Source: Shewanella sp. KX20019 (GTDB lineage Bacteria > Pseudomonadota > Gammaproteobacteria > Enterobacterales > Shewanellaceae). Taken from it: a stretch of DNA of 64,000 bases. The DNA is taken from assembly GCF_016757755.1 (NCBI RefSeq), contig NZ_CP068437.1, positions 868,001 to 932,000 on the forward strand, in the 5' to 3' direction. The notes below the pieces were generated by a model, which did no database searches, was not told the DNA's origin, and saw nothing but the letters and a program-made list of their open reading frames with translations. A program made the translations under genes and the position numbers. Shown here piece by piece: positions 9,701-18,081 of this stretch. The stretch's first letter is position 1. Every line of letters starts with the position of its first letter.

Positions 9701-10693
9701 TTTAGTGCTGATAGGGCCATGGGTCATTGTCACCATTGGTGCATCAAGGTATGCAGTGGCGTCAACTTGTTCTGCGCTTGCCGCTGGAATCACATTGCCG
9801 TGTGGGCTGTCCCAAGGTACACCCGTTTCATCTGCATATACACGGTAGTTAAAAGCTGAATCTTCAGAAGTTAAGTTGTGTTTGAACAGTACTTCCTCTG
9901 TATTGGCGTCGATAATGAAACTGTAGAATTCAGAATCAACACTTTCAGAATCTGCAACTTCTAGCTCAACATAATGAGCTGCAACGAGGTCACCTTTCTT
10001 ATCGAAGTAAACTTTTTTAGCTCTAGGTTCTCCAACTATTTGTTTGGAACCTGATGCATTTGAGCTTAAATATGATTGATACTTTTTAGAGTCAGAATCT
10101 ACAGCTGTTAGAGTGACTAAATTGCCGCCCATGTCCGAGAATGCAGTGTTAATGGCCGTAGAAGCTTCGCCAAAGTTGTGCTGAATACCGGTAATACTGT
10201 TGTTTGAGTGAGAAACGTTAGCAAATTTACCAGAACTGGCGACAAGGTTGAATTCACGATCCATCATGATGTTTACTTCATGATTAAATACTTCAACGCC
10301 ATTAATCTCTTGGCTGTATTTAGCAACTGAAGCCCCGCGACCATTATCATGCATGCTGGTCAATACCGCTTTTGCAGCACCTTTATTAGCAGATGAAATT
10401 CCAGTAACTTTATTTAGGTAGTAGTCTGCAGCCGTTGCAGCTTTGTACTTTTGTTCTAGAGCGCCTAATGCGGGTGCTTGCTGGCCTTTTTTAGCCCACT
10501 GAAAGGTAGCCTTACCTGATTTTGCATCATATTGATCGCGCATACCGCTGATGCTTGATGTTGTCACTTGCGACTGATGTGCGACAGTTTGAGGTATTTG
10601 GCTAATAGTTGCATTGCTTGCAGAAGCTGCAACCGCGTAGGTAGCCGATGAAATAAGCGCAGCCGAAATGGCTATTGATAGTTTAGTTTTCAC
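6752..10693 (-). CDS. M36 family metallopeptidase with PA insert and GlyGly-CTERM anchor
   Basis: Exported zinc protease of about 1313 residues. The GTG at 10693 is chosen as start because AAGGA lies 7 bp before it and a clean signal peptide follows (VKTKLSIAISAALISSATYAVAA). The 42 residues upstream in the open frame look non-coding. An FTP-like propeptide is followed by the catalytic domain with HEWGH (His641, Glu642, His645) and GEGWGD (candidate ligand Glu668). A protease-associated domain with IDRGACAF is inserted before the active site. The C-terminal region has a jelly-roll-like section and a PKD/cadherin-like domain. It ends in a GlyGly-CTERM tail: SGGSMGW, a hydrophobic helix and RRRK. 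Such tails are processed by rhombosortase on type II-secreted proteins; no rhombosortase gene is in the window. Confidence 0.9.
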   Translation of the reverse strand: MKTKLSIAISAALISSATYAVAASASNATISQIPQTVAHQSQVTTSSISGMRDQYDAKSGKATFQWAKKGQQAPALGALEQKYKAATAADYYLNKVTGISSANKGAAKAVLTSMHDNGRGASVAKYSQEINGVEVFNHEVNIMMDREFNLVASSGKFANVSHSNNSITGIQHNFGEASTAINTAFSDMGGNLVTLTAVDSDSKKYQSYLSSNASGSKQIVGEPRAKKVYFDKKGDLVAAHYVELEVADSESVDSEFYSFIIDANTEEVLFKHNLTSEDSAFNYRVYADETGVPWDSPHGNVIPAASAEQVDATAYLDAPMVTMTHGPISTKDAWLAADATTTSGNNVNAYVDAIAPDGFSNGDFAAEVTSANSFDYKYNTEEAESSVNNRKAAIVNLFYINNYLHDTFYDHGFDEASGNAQALNFDRGGVEGDPIRAEVQDNSGFNNANMSTPADGASPRMQMYLWDSKDAVVGEHYGVTVTSDDSVGLLLSSQRASFGQGQFDLSGSIVRVDDGSILTDDGEGGTIDGTVKDGCEATTNGVEIAGNIALIDRGACAFTQKVKHAQDAGAIAVLIANNSGTTEPAPMGGSDDTVTIPSMGLSLNDAKAIDALLDGGEDVTVSMFNQKPYKASSWDNAIVAHEWGHYISNRLVGNASGLYNQQGRSMGEGWGDFHALLLVSEADDAMLEGNEMFQKAYAAVSYVGSFYTGIRNYPYSTDMKVNPLTFANVELGNGTGPDQYGNAEVHDAGEPWAAMLWDSYVALINDERHSFAEARSLMMDYLVTGYKMTPVAPTYTEARDAILAAAYANDVADYELIMAAFARRGMGFGAVSPARHDKKHTGVVESYEATLAKFIVADHEIDADYEGMTVGYCSKDGIVDKGETATISFTVANKGSEVFETIDAVVKVTSDHKVTLANEGKVSFSNVLPYNDATSTPIEFTLDEASTADEVTFELSFPDLDEDIKPADYILSTAVNMDFASKDIENSMSTSDMEDYSGLADFQEVVLSGGELAEGTSSLDSRYTSYFPVGEQYMYIRNNGFTSDVAFETKPFTVGYGGDFSVSWFQFYQIETEYDGGVVEIRVNGGEWADVTEMGGVFGGTGYSAELENLLPGRKAFTGNLPIPGETESLNFGTALNGNEVQFRFRIVSDSNTNSFGWIVDNVTFSNITSNVFHTQIAGDTNACDNRLPNVSISASASSVNEGDSVTLSSVIVDANAADSHTYSWVQTAGTSATLTGADTHEATFIAPTVASSETLEFNLTVNDGTDDVVSEIKVYVKDVPEVAKPASNSSSGGSMGWIALMLLPFAAFRRRK

Positions 10694-11213
10694 AACGATT
10701 TCCTTGTCAATTTTGTTGTAACTCCAAGACCTACGTGGGTTTTGGTTATTTTTATTTGTTGGTTTTTTGTTATGGTTGCGCTGTTGTATCCACAGGCTAC
10801 CACCGGCTTTGTAACACAAAAGACTTATTTTAGTAACAAATGTGTTAAAAAAGGTCGTAATTAGCGTTTTTGTTGATACATTCGACTGATTTTTGAGCCG
10901 TGATTATGGGTTGGCTAACAGAAAGCTAGCTATAGCAGGGGGTTGAACTAGTAAAAAGTATATTTGTGTTGTTTGCTATTCAATGAAGTGACAACTGATA
11001 ATCTGGGCTGGTAATGGAAGAATGGAACATTGGCTTTACAGGTGGATAGTTATTGTCGCTATTTTTCTGCTTTATTTCGATATTTTATATAAATTTAATA
11101 GAAAGTACTGCCTAATTTGAATGCTCATAGATAGGTCTTTTGTTAACGATAGAGTTTGCTCGCAAGTCAATGCTTTCGTTTACTTCAACTCGATGATTTA
11201 AAAACGTTATTGC
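10694..11213. other. Intergenic region upstream of the M36 protease
   Basis: About 520 bp, AT-rich, expected to hold the promoter of the protease on the minus strand. No gene, operator or repeat could be supported in it. Confidence 0.5.
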
Positions 11214-11239
11214 TACCACGCATATTGATATACGTGGTA
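11214..11239. repeat. Inverted repeat downstream of asnC
   Basis: TACCACG and CGTGGTA form a perfect 7-bp stem, extended inward by a mismatch and ATAT/ATAT. It lies 17 bp beyond the asnC stop. Only a short, distant T-run follows on the minus strand, so it may be a weak terminator or a protein-binding palindrome. Confidence 0.5.
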
Positions 11240-11255
11240 ATTCAGTCTGCAGACG

Positions 11256-11717
11256 TTAAGGCTTAACCGCTCTAACAATCGGGTTTTGTAGGCTAATGAG
11301 TGTTTCCGTAGATTGAATCTCATCAATCGATTGAATACGGTTAATGAGAACATGCTGCAGTCCATCAATGGATTGGCACATCACTTTGACAAACACGCTG
11401 TAATTCCCTGTGGTGTAATACGCTTCGACTACCTCTTCAAGTGCATTTAGCTTAGATATGGCTGCGGGATAATCGCCAGCGCTTTTTAAGTTAATACCGA
11501 TAAAACAGCAGACATCATAGCCAAGCGCTTTCGGATTGACGGTGATTTGAGCCCCGGTGATTATTCCTGCTTGCTTCATTTTTTCGACGCGAACGTGGAT
11601 CGTGCCAGCGCTTACACCAAATCGCTTAGCAAGCTCAGCAAATGGGGTGCGTGCTTCCTGCATAAGTGCAGAAAGAATTTGATTGTCGAGAGCATCTCTT
11701 TGAAATGAGGTTTCCAT
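11256..11717 (-). CDS. asnC: Transcriptional regulator AsnC (Lrp/AsnC family)
   Basis: Regulator of 153 residues with an N-terminal helix-turn-helix (about 10-60) and a C-terminal RAM/ACT-like effector domain (about 70-145). The sequence tracks E. coli AsnC over its whole length: ELAKRFGVSAGTIHVRVEKM, then YYTTGNYSVFVKVMC and IQSTETLISLQNPI. AsnC responds to asparagine and controls asparagine synthetase. No asnA or asnB gene is adjacent here, so the target lies elsewhere or upstream of the window. Confidence 0.92.
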   Translation of the reverse strand: METSFQRDALDNQILSALMQEARTPFAELAKRFGVSAGTIHVRVEKMKQAGIITGAQITVNPKALGYDVCCFIGINLKSAGDYPAAISKLNALEEVVEAYYTTGNYSVFVKVMCQSIDGLQHVLINRIQSIDEIQSTETLISLQNPIVRAVKP

Positions 11718-11805
11718 AATAAATACGCATATTATTTAAGGGAGTTGTAAGTAATTTACGTATTTTTGTATGGATAATCTAGTGATTTATGCTTTTAATG
11801 GTGAA

Positions 11806-12483
11806 TTATTGCTCTGGCTCAGCATCCATAAAAGGTGCTTCACAACTAAATGTCATACTCTCTTTGGTATAAGGGTGAGTAATCGTTAATGATTGGGCAT
11901 GTAGTAATAAACGCGCTGCTAAGCGTTTCGCTAACGGATCAGCATAAAAATTATCGCCCAAAATAGGGTGGCCTAATGCCATCATATGTACCCGTAGTTG
12001 GTGAGAGCGGCCGGTGATGGGGGTGAGCTTGACCAAGGTCGAACGTTTGTCACGGCTGACAACATCGTAATGTGTCTGTGATGCTTTGCCAATTTTATGG
12101 TCGACCTTTTGTTTGGGTCGATTAGGCCAGTCACAAATCAGTGGCAGGTTAACGGTGCCTGTGTCTGCTTTTACATGGCCCGCAACGCGTGCATAGTAAG
12201 TTTTAGCGGTTTCACGGTCTCGAAATTGTCGCTTAAGTTCAGATTCTGCGCTGCGCAGTAGTGCTACCACAATGACGCCAGAGGTGGCCATATCGAGCCG
12301 ATGCACAATCTTAGCGTCTGGGTACTCGGCTAATACGCGACTATAGGTACTATCATGATGCTCAGGCGCCCGGCCAGGCACAGATAATAGGCCTGAGGGC
12401 TTGTTGACTACCATTATATCTTTGTCTTGATGCAAAATATCGAGCCAAGGGGTCGTCGGCGGTGAGTATACGAAATCAGTCAT
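11806..12483 (-). CDS. rluA: Dual-specificity 23S rRNA/tRNA pseudouridine synthase RluA
   Basis: Pseudouridine synthase of 225 residues without an S4 domain. The catalytic Asp64 sits in HRLDMATSGV, at the same number as in E. coli RluA. The flanking motifs VVNKPSGLLSVPGR, LICDWPNRPKQKV and ITGRSHQLRVHM are characteristic of RluA, which modifies U746 of 23S rRNA and U32 of some tRNAs. The open frame starts 54 bases upstream, but AAGG lies 7 bp before the ATG at 12483, so that start was chosen. It stands alone. Confidence 0.92.
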   Translation of the reverse strand: MTDFVYSPPTTPWLDILHQDKDIMVVNKPSGLLSVPGRAPEHHDSTYSRVLAEYPDAKIVHRLDMATSGVIVVALLRSAESELKRQFRDRETAKTYYARVAGHVKADTGTVNLPLICDWPNRPKQKVDHKIGKASQTHYDVVSRDKRSTLVKLTPITGRSHQLRVHMMALGHPILGDNFYADPLAKRLAARLLLHAQSLTITHPYTKESMTFSCEAPFMDAEPEQ

Positions 12484-12744
12484 GATAGAACCTTTTTGAA
12501 AATGCGCCGCAAAGATACCTCTTTGGCTGTTCTTCATGCAAGTAGATTATCATTTTTGGGTTAACTATCGATGGTATTTGGACAAAGCCTACACTCTATG
12601 CTGGCTGCAAGATGATGTCGCCAATGGCGCTTTTATCAGAGGCTAAACTGATACCGCTATGAACGTAAATCATTTCCTGCGCTGTGTAACAAGATCAAGC
12701 GGGTTTGTTATTGAATAATGGGGCTGGTAAAACCAAAGTCAGCG

Positions 12745-13494
12745 TTAAATCAAGTAATAAAAGCCGGCCGCAACTAATATGCAACCAATCACCCGACTCG
12801 AAAACCTGCCAAAAGGCAGTAGCTTCTCCAGCATCACCAATAAGGTAAGCAACAATATCCATTTAAGGTTCATCACTCCGGTTGCAAACAGCAATGCCAT
12901 AAGAAACCAGCAACAACCTAAGCAATACTGTCCATGCTTAAAGCCCATCCAGATAGCGCCATCTATACCCTCTCGCCATTGGCTGCTAATAAAGCTAATG
13001 GGCGAGCGACACTGGCTTAAACAGGCTTGTTTCAATGGAGTGAATTGGTATATCCCAGCGATTAAAAGCAGTGCCGCGGTAAAGGTATTATTAGCGCTGA
13101 CCATCATGCTGTTAAGCAGTGATAAATGATGTAGCGCATATTGTACTAGGGTGATTATCGCACTATAGAAGCTCCAAGCGAGCAGGTAACCCAACATAAA
13201 GTATAAGCTAGGAACATAGGTGCTGTGGCGGCGTTTACGTTGTTGATTGAGCTTTTCAACTAATAAAATAACCGGCGCGGCTGATGGCAGCATCATGCCT
13301 GCCATCATGATTGCCCACATTACAAAAAGCATCGCAATATCATATAGCTGCCACTGCCGCACCGGTTCCATATTCATGCTCATTGCAAACAGCATGTAAT
13401 ACCAACTTAGGGTAATGGCTAAAAGTAACGTTAACGTTACTAGGCTGCGTTTGAGTCCATATGGAGATAACCATTGCTGAAACAAACTAGGCAT
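12745..13494 (-). CDS. DUF2182 integral membrane protein
   Basis: Membrane protein of about 249 residues with six or more hydrophobic segments. Family signatures are MWAIMMAGMMLPSAAP (about 60-75), FTPLKQACLSQCRSP and a late GFKHGQYCLGCCWFLMALLF, all rich in Met, Cys and His as in a metal-handling protein. The ATG at 13494 overlaps the end of the DUF1326 gene by 8 bp with GGAG just before it, which points to translational coupling. An upstream ATG at 13557 is also open. The two families are often neighbours; their function is not established. Confidence 0.8.
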   Translation of the reverse strand: MPSLFQQWLSPYGLKRSLVTLTLLLAITLSWYYMLFAMSMNMEPVRQWQLYDIAMLFVMWAIMMAGMMLPSAAPVILLVEKLNQQRKRRHSTYVPSLYFMLGYLLAWSFYSAIITLVQYALHHLSLLNSMMVSANNTFTAALLLIAGIYQFTPLKQACLSQCRSPISFISSQWREGIDGAIWMGFKHGQYCLGCCWFLMALLFATGVMNLKWILLLTLLVMLEKLLPFGRFSSRVIGCILVAAGFYYLI

Positions 13495-14113
13495 TACTCC
13501 AGTTAACAACGGCTTTAGCAGCAAATTGACCGACATGCTCGAAGGTAACGTCGCCATAATTCATCGACATTTTATCGGTAGTTCCTATAATTCCGTCATT
13601 CCACATAAAGCCGCCATCGGGGAAGGTAATGTGGACATTTTGGTCTTCACCGGAGACTGGGTTTTTTAAGGGACGCTGCTGTGCTTCGGTTACACCTGCG
13701 ATAGAAAACCATGAATGAGTATCCGAGGCATCCATTTTTATATCTTTTATAATTGGCCCTTCAAATGCACTAAAAGTGGTGGCCAAGGCTTCTAATGGCA
13801 TCCCATTAGCTTGACCTGACATAATGGTCGCTAAGGCTGTAATTTGGTCATTATTGGCTGCAGAGTCGATAAATAACACACCTTTACCGTTACCCTCATG
13901 CATCGCTTTAGGCCACATCGCGGCAAACACCATTTTTAACCCTGACAGATCTAAATCGCCGTAATGTCCATCAATAATCAAAAAACCCAAAATCGCTTCA
14001 CAACCGCCATTCTCGCTATCTGGAAATCCACCAAATTGACAGCCACAACCATGGCTGCAGCTACAGTTTTCAATTTGATGCATCGATAAGGCCCAATCTT
14101 TAATATCCGACAT
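13487..14113 (-). CDS. DUF1326 domain-containing protein
   Basis: Protein of 208 residues without signal peptide. Near the N-terminus it has a dense Cys/His cluster, CSCSHGCGCQF (about residues 17-27), followed by a conserved core with GGCEAILGFLI. This is the pattern of DUF1326. The Cys cluster suggests metal binding, but that is inference. Its stop codon overlaps the start of the DUF2182 membrane protein, so the two are probably made together and may form a complex. Confidence 0.8.
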   Translation of the reverse strand: MSDIKDWALSMHQIENCSCSHGCGCQFGGFPDSENGGCEAILGFLIIDGHYGDLDLSGLKMVFAAMWPKAMHEGNGKGVLFIDSAANNDQITALATIMSGQANGMPLEALATTFSAFEGPIIKDIKMDASDTHSWFSIAGVTEAQQRPLKNPVSGEDQNVHITFPDGGFMWNDGIIGTTDKMSMNYGDVTFEHVGQFAAKAVVNWSNA

Positions 14114-14392
14114 ATTACTTCACCTTGAATAGTCAATATTCGCTTGAGTATAGTTCAGTTGAAGTCTGTCGCTGTGGGGGCGAACCGGATGAGTTGATGC
14201 ATCAAACAGGCATTAGCAGTAAACAATACAACTTTCACTATTATTCAATCGTCTAGGGTGATATCTATGCTCAAATTTCATTGATAGAATAAATTTGTCT
14301 ATTAACGACTAATGACCAGCGAAAAGGTGATTTACCCTCAGTTGGAGGGCTCGAACAGATTAATAAAGTGGTGTTTAAAGGCTGTAGGCGAT

Positions 14393-14686
14393 TTATGAAA
14401 AACCACGGCCGTTGACGTGCATGATGCAAAAAGTCCACACCACAAACGCCAGTGAACAATGCACCAGTGCATAGAAAGATTGATCGAGTCGGCCCATGCT
14501 TCTGGCATCCCAAATAAGGACCAGATGGATGAATATCACAAGGGGAAATAGAGCTAACAGTGGGTAGAGGCTAAAAGTGCTGGCATCGCCAAAAATTAAT
14601 CGACTTAACAGTGCCCAGACTACCATGGCTCCAGTAATGATCGGAGGGGCTGCAACACGATACCGCTCTGGGTAAGGAAATATCAT
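14393..14686 (-). CDS. Small hypothetical membrane protein
   Basis: Protein of 97 residues with three hydrophobic segments (about 14-33, 40-60 and 70-90). AAGGA lies 10 bp before its ATG. It begins 24 bp after the methyltransferase gene on the same strand, so it looks like the last gene of a three-gene operon. No family was recognised. An overlapping frame (14271-14513) has no ribosome binding site and was not called. Confidence 0.6.
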   Translation of the reverse strand: MIFPYPERYRVAAPPIITGAMVVWALLSRLIFGDASTFSLYPLLALFPLVIFIHLVLIWDARSMGRLDQSFYALVHCSLAFVVWTFCIMHVNGRGFS

Positions 14687-14710
14687 TCGCTACTCATCCT
14701 TAGCTGCTGT

Positions 14711-15250
14711 TTACATTGGTTTTTGCGCGATTATCTGTGCTTTGTAACTTGCATTTGCTAATTCACCCATTAGACCCTCAGAGTAATGTAGCCAGCGCCA
14801 GTTAGCAAATAAAGCTTTTAATTCGCCCGCTTTGAGTAAGAAGTTTGGATTACGCGGTCGACCTATGGTGGCTTGCTCTGTGGTAAATGTTTCGTAGATG
14901 ATTAAACCGCCGGGCTTTATAGCATCAATTATCTGCGAGAAGAGCGGCCGGTGTAAGTAGTTAAACACCACAATCACATCATAGCGGTTAACGGGGAGTG
15001 TGGGCGCATCGTTAGTTTCGAGATCCCACTCTAATAATGAGATATTAGCGCTGTCATCACTCTGCTCAAGTCGACTTAAATCGCGATCCAAATAGGTAAC
15101 TTGGCAGCCTTGCTCTGCAAACCAATTGCCATTTCGACCGGTGCCACAGGCTAAGTCCAGCACGTGACTACTTGCTGAAACCAAGCCTTTGAGTTCCGTA
15201 GATTGGCTAATTAACGCTGCGGTTTTAGCCTTTAACTTCTTTTCTGCCAT
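14711..15250 (-). CDS. Class I SAM-dependent methyltransferase
   Basis: Protein of 179 residues with a Rossmann-fold methyltransferase core. Motif I is VLDLACGTGRNG (about 30-41), the acidic residue after beta-2 is in VTYLDRD, and the later motifs are DVIVVFNYLHR and LKPGGLIIYETF-like. It resembles small TehB-like methyltransferases; the substrate is unknown. Its start overlaps the end of the preceding membrane-protein gene by 26 bp, which supports cotranscription. Confidence 0.82.
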   Translation of the reverse strand: MAEKKLKAKTAALISQSTELKGLVSASSHVLDLACGTGRNGNWFAEQGCQVTYLDRDLSRLEQSDDSANISLLEWDLETNDAPTLPVNRYDVIVVFNYLHRPLFSQIIDAIKPGGLIIYETFTTEQATIGRPRNPNFLLKAGELKALFANWRWLHYSEGLMGELANASYKAQIIAQKPM

Positions 15251-15635
15251 CTATTCTGCGTCCATGTACAATTGAAAAGTGTCTGAGGCCTGCAGGCCCA
15301 TGCGAGACAACAACCGACAATAACACAACCGTGATCAGCAGTTCTGGTTTATAGGTGGCCAAGGGGATGAATAGGCAGAGTAGCCCAAGTTTTACCAAGG
15401 TGAGCACCCCTTTTAATTGGATCAGCCAGCGCCAGTCTCGAACGACTTCCCAAAGCATCATGGCTGCACCTGTGCTCATCGCCATTATCCAATAAACAAG
15501 CCATTGCTCTTTGGGTACATGCATTAAAATGCCGCCGCCGGCCCCGGTTATGCCCAAAATATGGATGGCACGTAATGCGGTTTTGGAAAAACGTTGGACC
15601 CAAAATTGTTTCTCTGTGAGTGCTTTTCTAGCCAT
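15225..15635 (-). CDS. Conserved hypothetical membrane protein
   Basis: Protein of 136 residues with four predicted membrane segments (about 22-40, 48-63, 78-92 and 98-112) and a basic C-terminus. AAGGAG lies about 13 bp before the ATG. The segment SHGPAGLRHFSIVHGR near the end is rich in His and Arg. No function could be assigned. It is the first gene of the group that continues with the methyltransferase and the small membrane protein. Confidence 0.65.
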   Translation of the reverse strand: MARKALTEKQFWVQRFSKTALRAIHILGITGAGGGILMHVPKEQWLVYWIMAMSTGAAMMLWEVVRDWRWLIQLKGVLTLVKLGLLCLFIPLATYKPELLITVVLLSVVVSHGPAGLRHFSIVHGRRIDGRKEVKG

Positions 15636-16077
15636 GATTGATTGCGAGCTCCTTATTCTTTAGGCAAAGCTTATCAGCAAATGCCCTAAAGGTAAGCCGA
15701 GATTGATCACAGCTTGATTATCGAGGTCACTCACTAAGGTTGATATTGTCACGGCTGCCGCGGAGTTTTATGGCGTAATATTGACATGATAAATGTGAAC
15801 CAGCGGGCAATACTGTACGATATATAGTGATAACGTATTGCTACCAGCTTTAATCACTACGGATAATCAGGGTCGTTGGTTCCTCATCCCTAAATGTTTG
15901 CCACAGGCACTTTCCTCAGCCTGTTAATAAACAGGATTAAGTTGGTAAGCGAGCTGTCAGGGGCTCGCTTTTGTTTATCTGCTGCTAAAACATATTCACC
16001 AGCTGGCGAGACAAACTTACCAATATCACATAAACTTGCTTTCCATATTATCTACTTATTTTGGATAAGGTTCTGCA
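15636..16077. other. Divergent intergenic region upstream of ldhA
   Basis: 442 bp between two divergent genes. Besides the terminator-like hairpin at 15947-15975 and a smaller stem CCTGTT/AACAGG at 15920-15935, nothing can be supported. The two stems in series could be the 3' half of a small RNA that ends before ldhA. Confidence 0.4.
15947..15975 (+). terminator. Terminator-like hairpin upstream of ldhA
   Basis: AAGCGAGC and GCTCGCTT form an 8-bp stem followed by TTTGTTT. It lies about 100 bp upstream of ldhA with no called gene before it on this strand. It would end a small RNA or attenuate ldhA transcription. Confidence 0.6.
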
Positions 16078-17067
16078 ATGAAAATCGGTTTTTTTAGCGC
16101 TAAGCATTACGATATGCAGCATTTTGATCGCACCAATAGCGCATTCGGTGCTGACATAGAGTATTTTGACTATCGCTTGTGCATGCAAACGGTAAAGCTT
16201 GCTGCGGGCTTTGAAGTCATTTGTGCGTTTGTAAATGACTCTCTTTGTGAAGAGGTGTTAGTGGAGCTGGCTAAAGGTGGCACTAAGATTATTGCCATGC
16301 GCTGTGCAGGCTTTAATAATGTCGGCCTAGAAGCTGCAGAGCGATTAGGTATGAAGGTGGTAAATGTTCCGGCATATTCGCCAGAATCTGTTGCCGAGCA
16401 CACTGTCGCTTTGATGTTGACTCTGAATCGTAAAATCCACAAAGCATACCAACGTACCCGCGATGCTAACTTTTCACTAGAGGGCTTAGTGGGCTTTAAC
16501 ATGCACGGCCGCACTGTGGGTGTTATCGGCACCGGTAAAATAGGTTTGGCGACCATAAAAGTCCTACAAGGCTTTGGTTGTAAAGTGATTGCACATGACC
16601 CATTTCCAAGCCAAGCCGTAGTTGAATTAGGCGTTGAGTATGTGACGCTTGATGAGATGTACCCTGTCTGCGATGTGATTAGTTTGCACTGCCCATTAAT
16701 GGCAGATAATCACCACCTACTGAGTGAGAAAAGCTTTGCTAAAATGAAGCCAGGTGTGATGGTGATTAACACTAGCCGTGGCGGCCTACTAAACGCACTC
16801 GATGCGATGGAAGCCCTTAAAACTGGCCAGTTAGGTTCACTAGGGCTTGATGTTTATGAGAATGAAAAAGAGTTGTTCTTCGAAGATAAATCGAGTGAAA
16901 TTATTCAAGATGATGTGTTTAGGCGTTTATCGGCCTGCCACAACGTAATCTTTACTGGTCATCAAGCTTTCTTAACGGAAGAAGCGCTAGGGGCCATCGC
17001 TGAAACGACGCTAAATAATGTTAAGCAGCTATTAGCGGGTGAGAAGTGTCCTAACGAACTGTTTTAA
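16078..17067 (+). CDS. ldhA: D-lactate dehydrogenase (fermentative)
   Basis: NAD-dependent 2-hydroxyacid dehydrogenase of 329 residues that reduces pyruvate to D-lactate. The dinucleotide motif GVIGTGKIG is at 148-156, the catalytic Arg is Arg234 in NTSRGGLL, and the catalytic His is His295 in TGHQAF. Glu263 in the YENEKE region completes the triad. RCAGFNNV and NVPAYSPESVAEH are typical of LdhA. Expected to act in redox balancing without oxygen. It is monocistronic, with a terminator 20 bp downstream. Confidence 0.93.
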   Translation: MKIGFFSAKHYDMQHFDRTNSAFGADIEYFDYRLCMQTVKLAAGFEVICAFVNDSLCEEVLVELAKGGTKIIAMRCAGFNNVGLEAAERLGMKVVNVPAYSPESVAEHTVALMLTLNRKIHKAYQRTRDANFSLEGLVGFNMHGRTVGVIGTGKIGLATIKVLQGFGCKVIAHDPFPSQAVVELGVEYVTLDEMYPVCDVISLHCPLMADNHHLLSEKSFAKMKPGVMVINTSRGGLLNALDAMEALKTGQLGSLGLDVYENEKELFFEDKSSEIIQDDVFRRLSACHNVIFTGHQAFLTEEALGAIAETTLNNVKQLLAGEKCPNELF

Positions 17068-17088
17068 ACGTTCGCGCATTGACCATAA

Positions 17089-17138
17089 AGCAGAATCCTC
17101 TTTTTTATTGCTAGCAATAAAGTCGGTTCTGCTTTTTT
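17089..17138 (+). terminator. Rho-independent terminator of ldhA
   Basis: AGCAGAA and TTCTGCT enclose a long loop that contains the small stem TTGCTAGCAA. Six T follow. It lies just downstream of the ldhA stop. Confidence 0.8.
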
Positions 17139-17268
17139 GTGGCTAAAAAACGCTAGCTGTTTTAGGCTAGAGCCTGATGTATAACTGAAACATGCTGGTT
17201 ACTTGACGTAATATCTTGCTAGGTTTAAATAATCAGCGTCTACGACTGAATCTAAGGAAAGAAAGCCG

Positions 17269-18006
17269 ATGATCATCACCCAGGAAACCCATGATATTGC
17301 GACTGCCACAGGTACGATGCGAACTTACCTCTATCGCCCTGATTGTGAAGGTCAGTTTGCAACGATTATCTTCTACTCTGAAATTTTTCAGCAAACAGCG
17401 CCTATTGCACGTGCAGCTGCCATACTTGCAGCCCATGGTTTTGTGGTGCTGGTGCCAGAGGTGTTTCATGAGTTAAACCCACTGGGCACGGTGCTGGCTT
17501 ACGATGATGCTGGTAAAGATAAAGGTAATGCTGATAAATTTGCAAAATCGTTAGAGCATCACGACAGTGACACCGAAGCCTTAGTCGATTTTGCCCGAAG
17601 TCTCAGCTTTTGTAGCAGTCATGTCGGCAGTATGGGGGTTTGTATTGGCGGCCACTTGGCTTACCGAGCGGGATTAAACCCTGACATTCAGGGAGCATTC
17701 TGTTTATACCCAACCGATATCCATTCCAATACATTGCCTTGTCAAAAAGGCAACGATTCACTATCGCGTACCGCAGATATTGCGGCAGAGTTAGTGATGA
17801 TTTTTGGTAAACAAGATCCACATGTATCCAGTGAAGGGCGCAAGCTTATTTACGCTAAGCTTGAAGCGACTGAGTGCAACTTTAGTTGGCTAGAGGTTAA
17901 TGCGCAGCACGCATTTATGCGTGATGAAGGTGAGCGATATGACGCTGCTATTGCGTTGCAAATGTACCTAAAAGCGGTGGCGTTTTTTCAACGAACCTTG
18001 AAATAG
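17269..18006 (+). CDS. Dienelactone hydrolase family protein
   Basis: Cytoplasmic alpha/beta hydrolase of 245 residues. The nucleophile is a cysteine, Cys125 in GVCIGGH, as in dienelactone hydrolases. Asp183 in FGKQDPH and His214 in AQHAFMRD complete the Cys-Asp-His triad. AAGGA lies upstream of the ATG. Classical members open dienelactones in chlorocatechol breakdown, but none of those pathway genes is nearby, so the substrate is unknown. A terminator follows. Confidence 0.85.
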   Translation: MIITQETHDIATATGTMRTYLYRPDCEGQFATIIFYSEIFQQTAPIARAAAILAAHGFVVLVPEVFHELNPLGTVLAYDDAGKDKGNADKFAKSLEHHDSDTEALVDFARSLSFCSSHVGSMGVCIGGHLAYRAGLNPDIQGAFCLYPTDIHSNTLPCQKGNDSLSRTADIAAELVMIFGKQDPHVSSEGRKLIYAKLEATECNFSWLEVNAQHAFMRDEGERYDAAIALQMYLKAVAFFQRTLK

Positions 18007-18030
18007 GCTTTTGGGTATTTTAGGAAAGAA

Positions 18031-18056
18031 AGGGCGAACACAGTTCACCCTTTTTT
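18031..18056 (+). terminator. Rho-independent terminator
   Basis: GGGCGAAC-ACA-GTTCACCC forms a stem with one mismatch and is followed by six T. It serves the hydrolase gene. Confidence 0.75.
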
Positions 18057-18081
18057 ATCTTTTCGACTTAAGCAGCAGTCA

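Noticed and set aside
14271..14513. Overlapping frame next to the small membrane protein gene
   Set aside because: It has no ribosome binding site and runs antisense in frame to a frame with better coding features.
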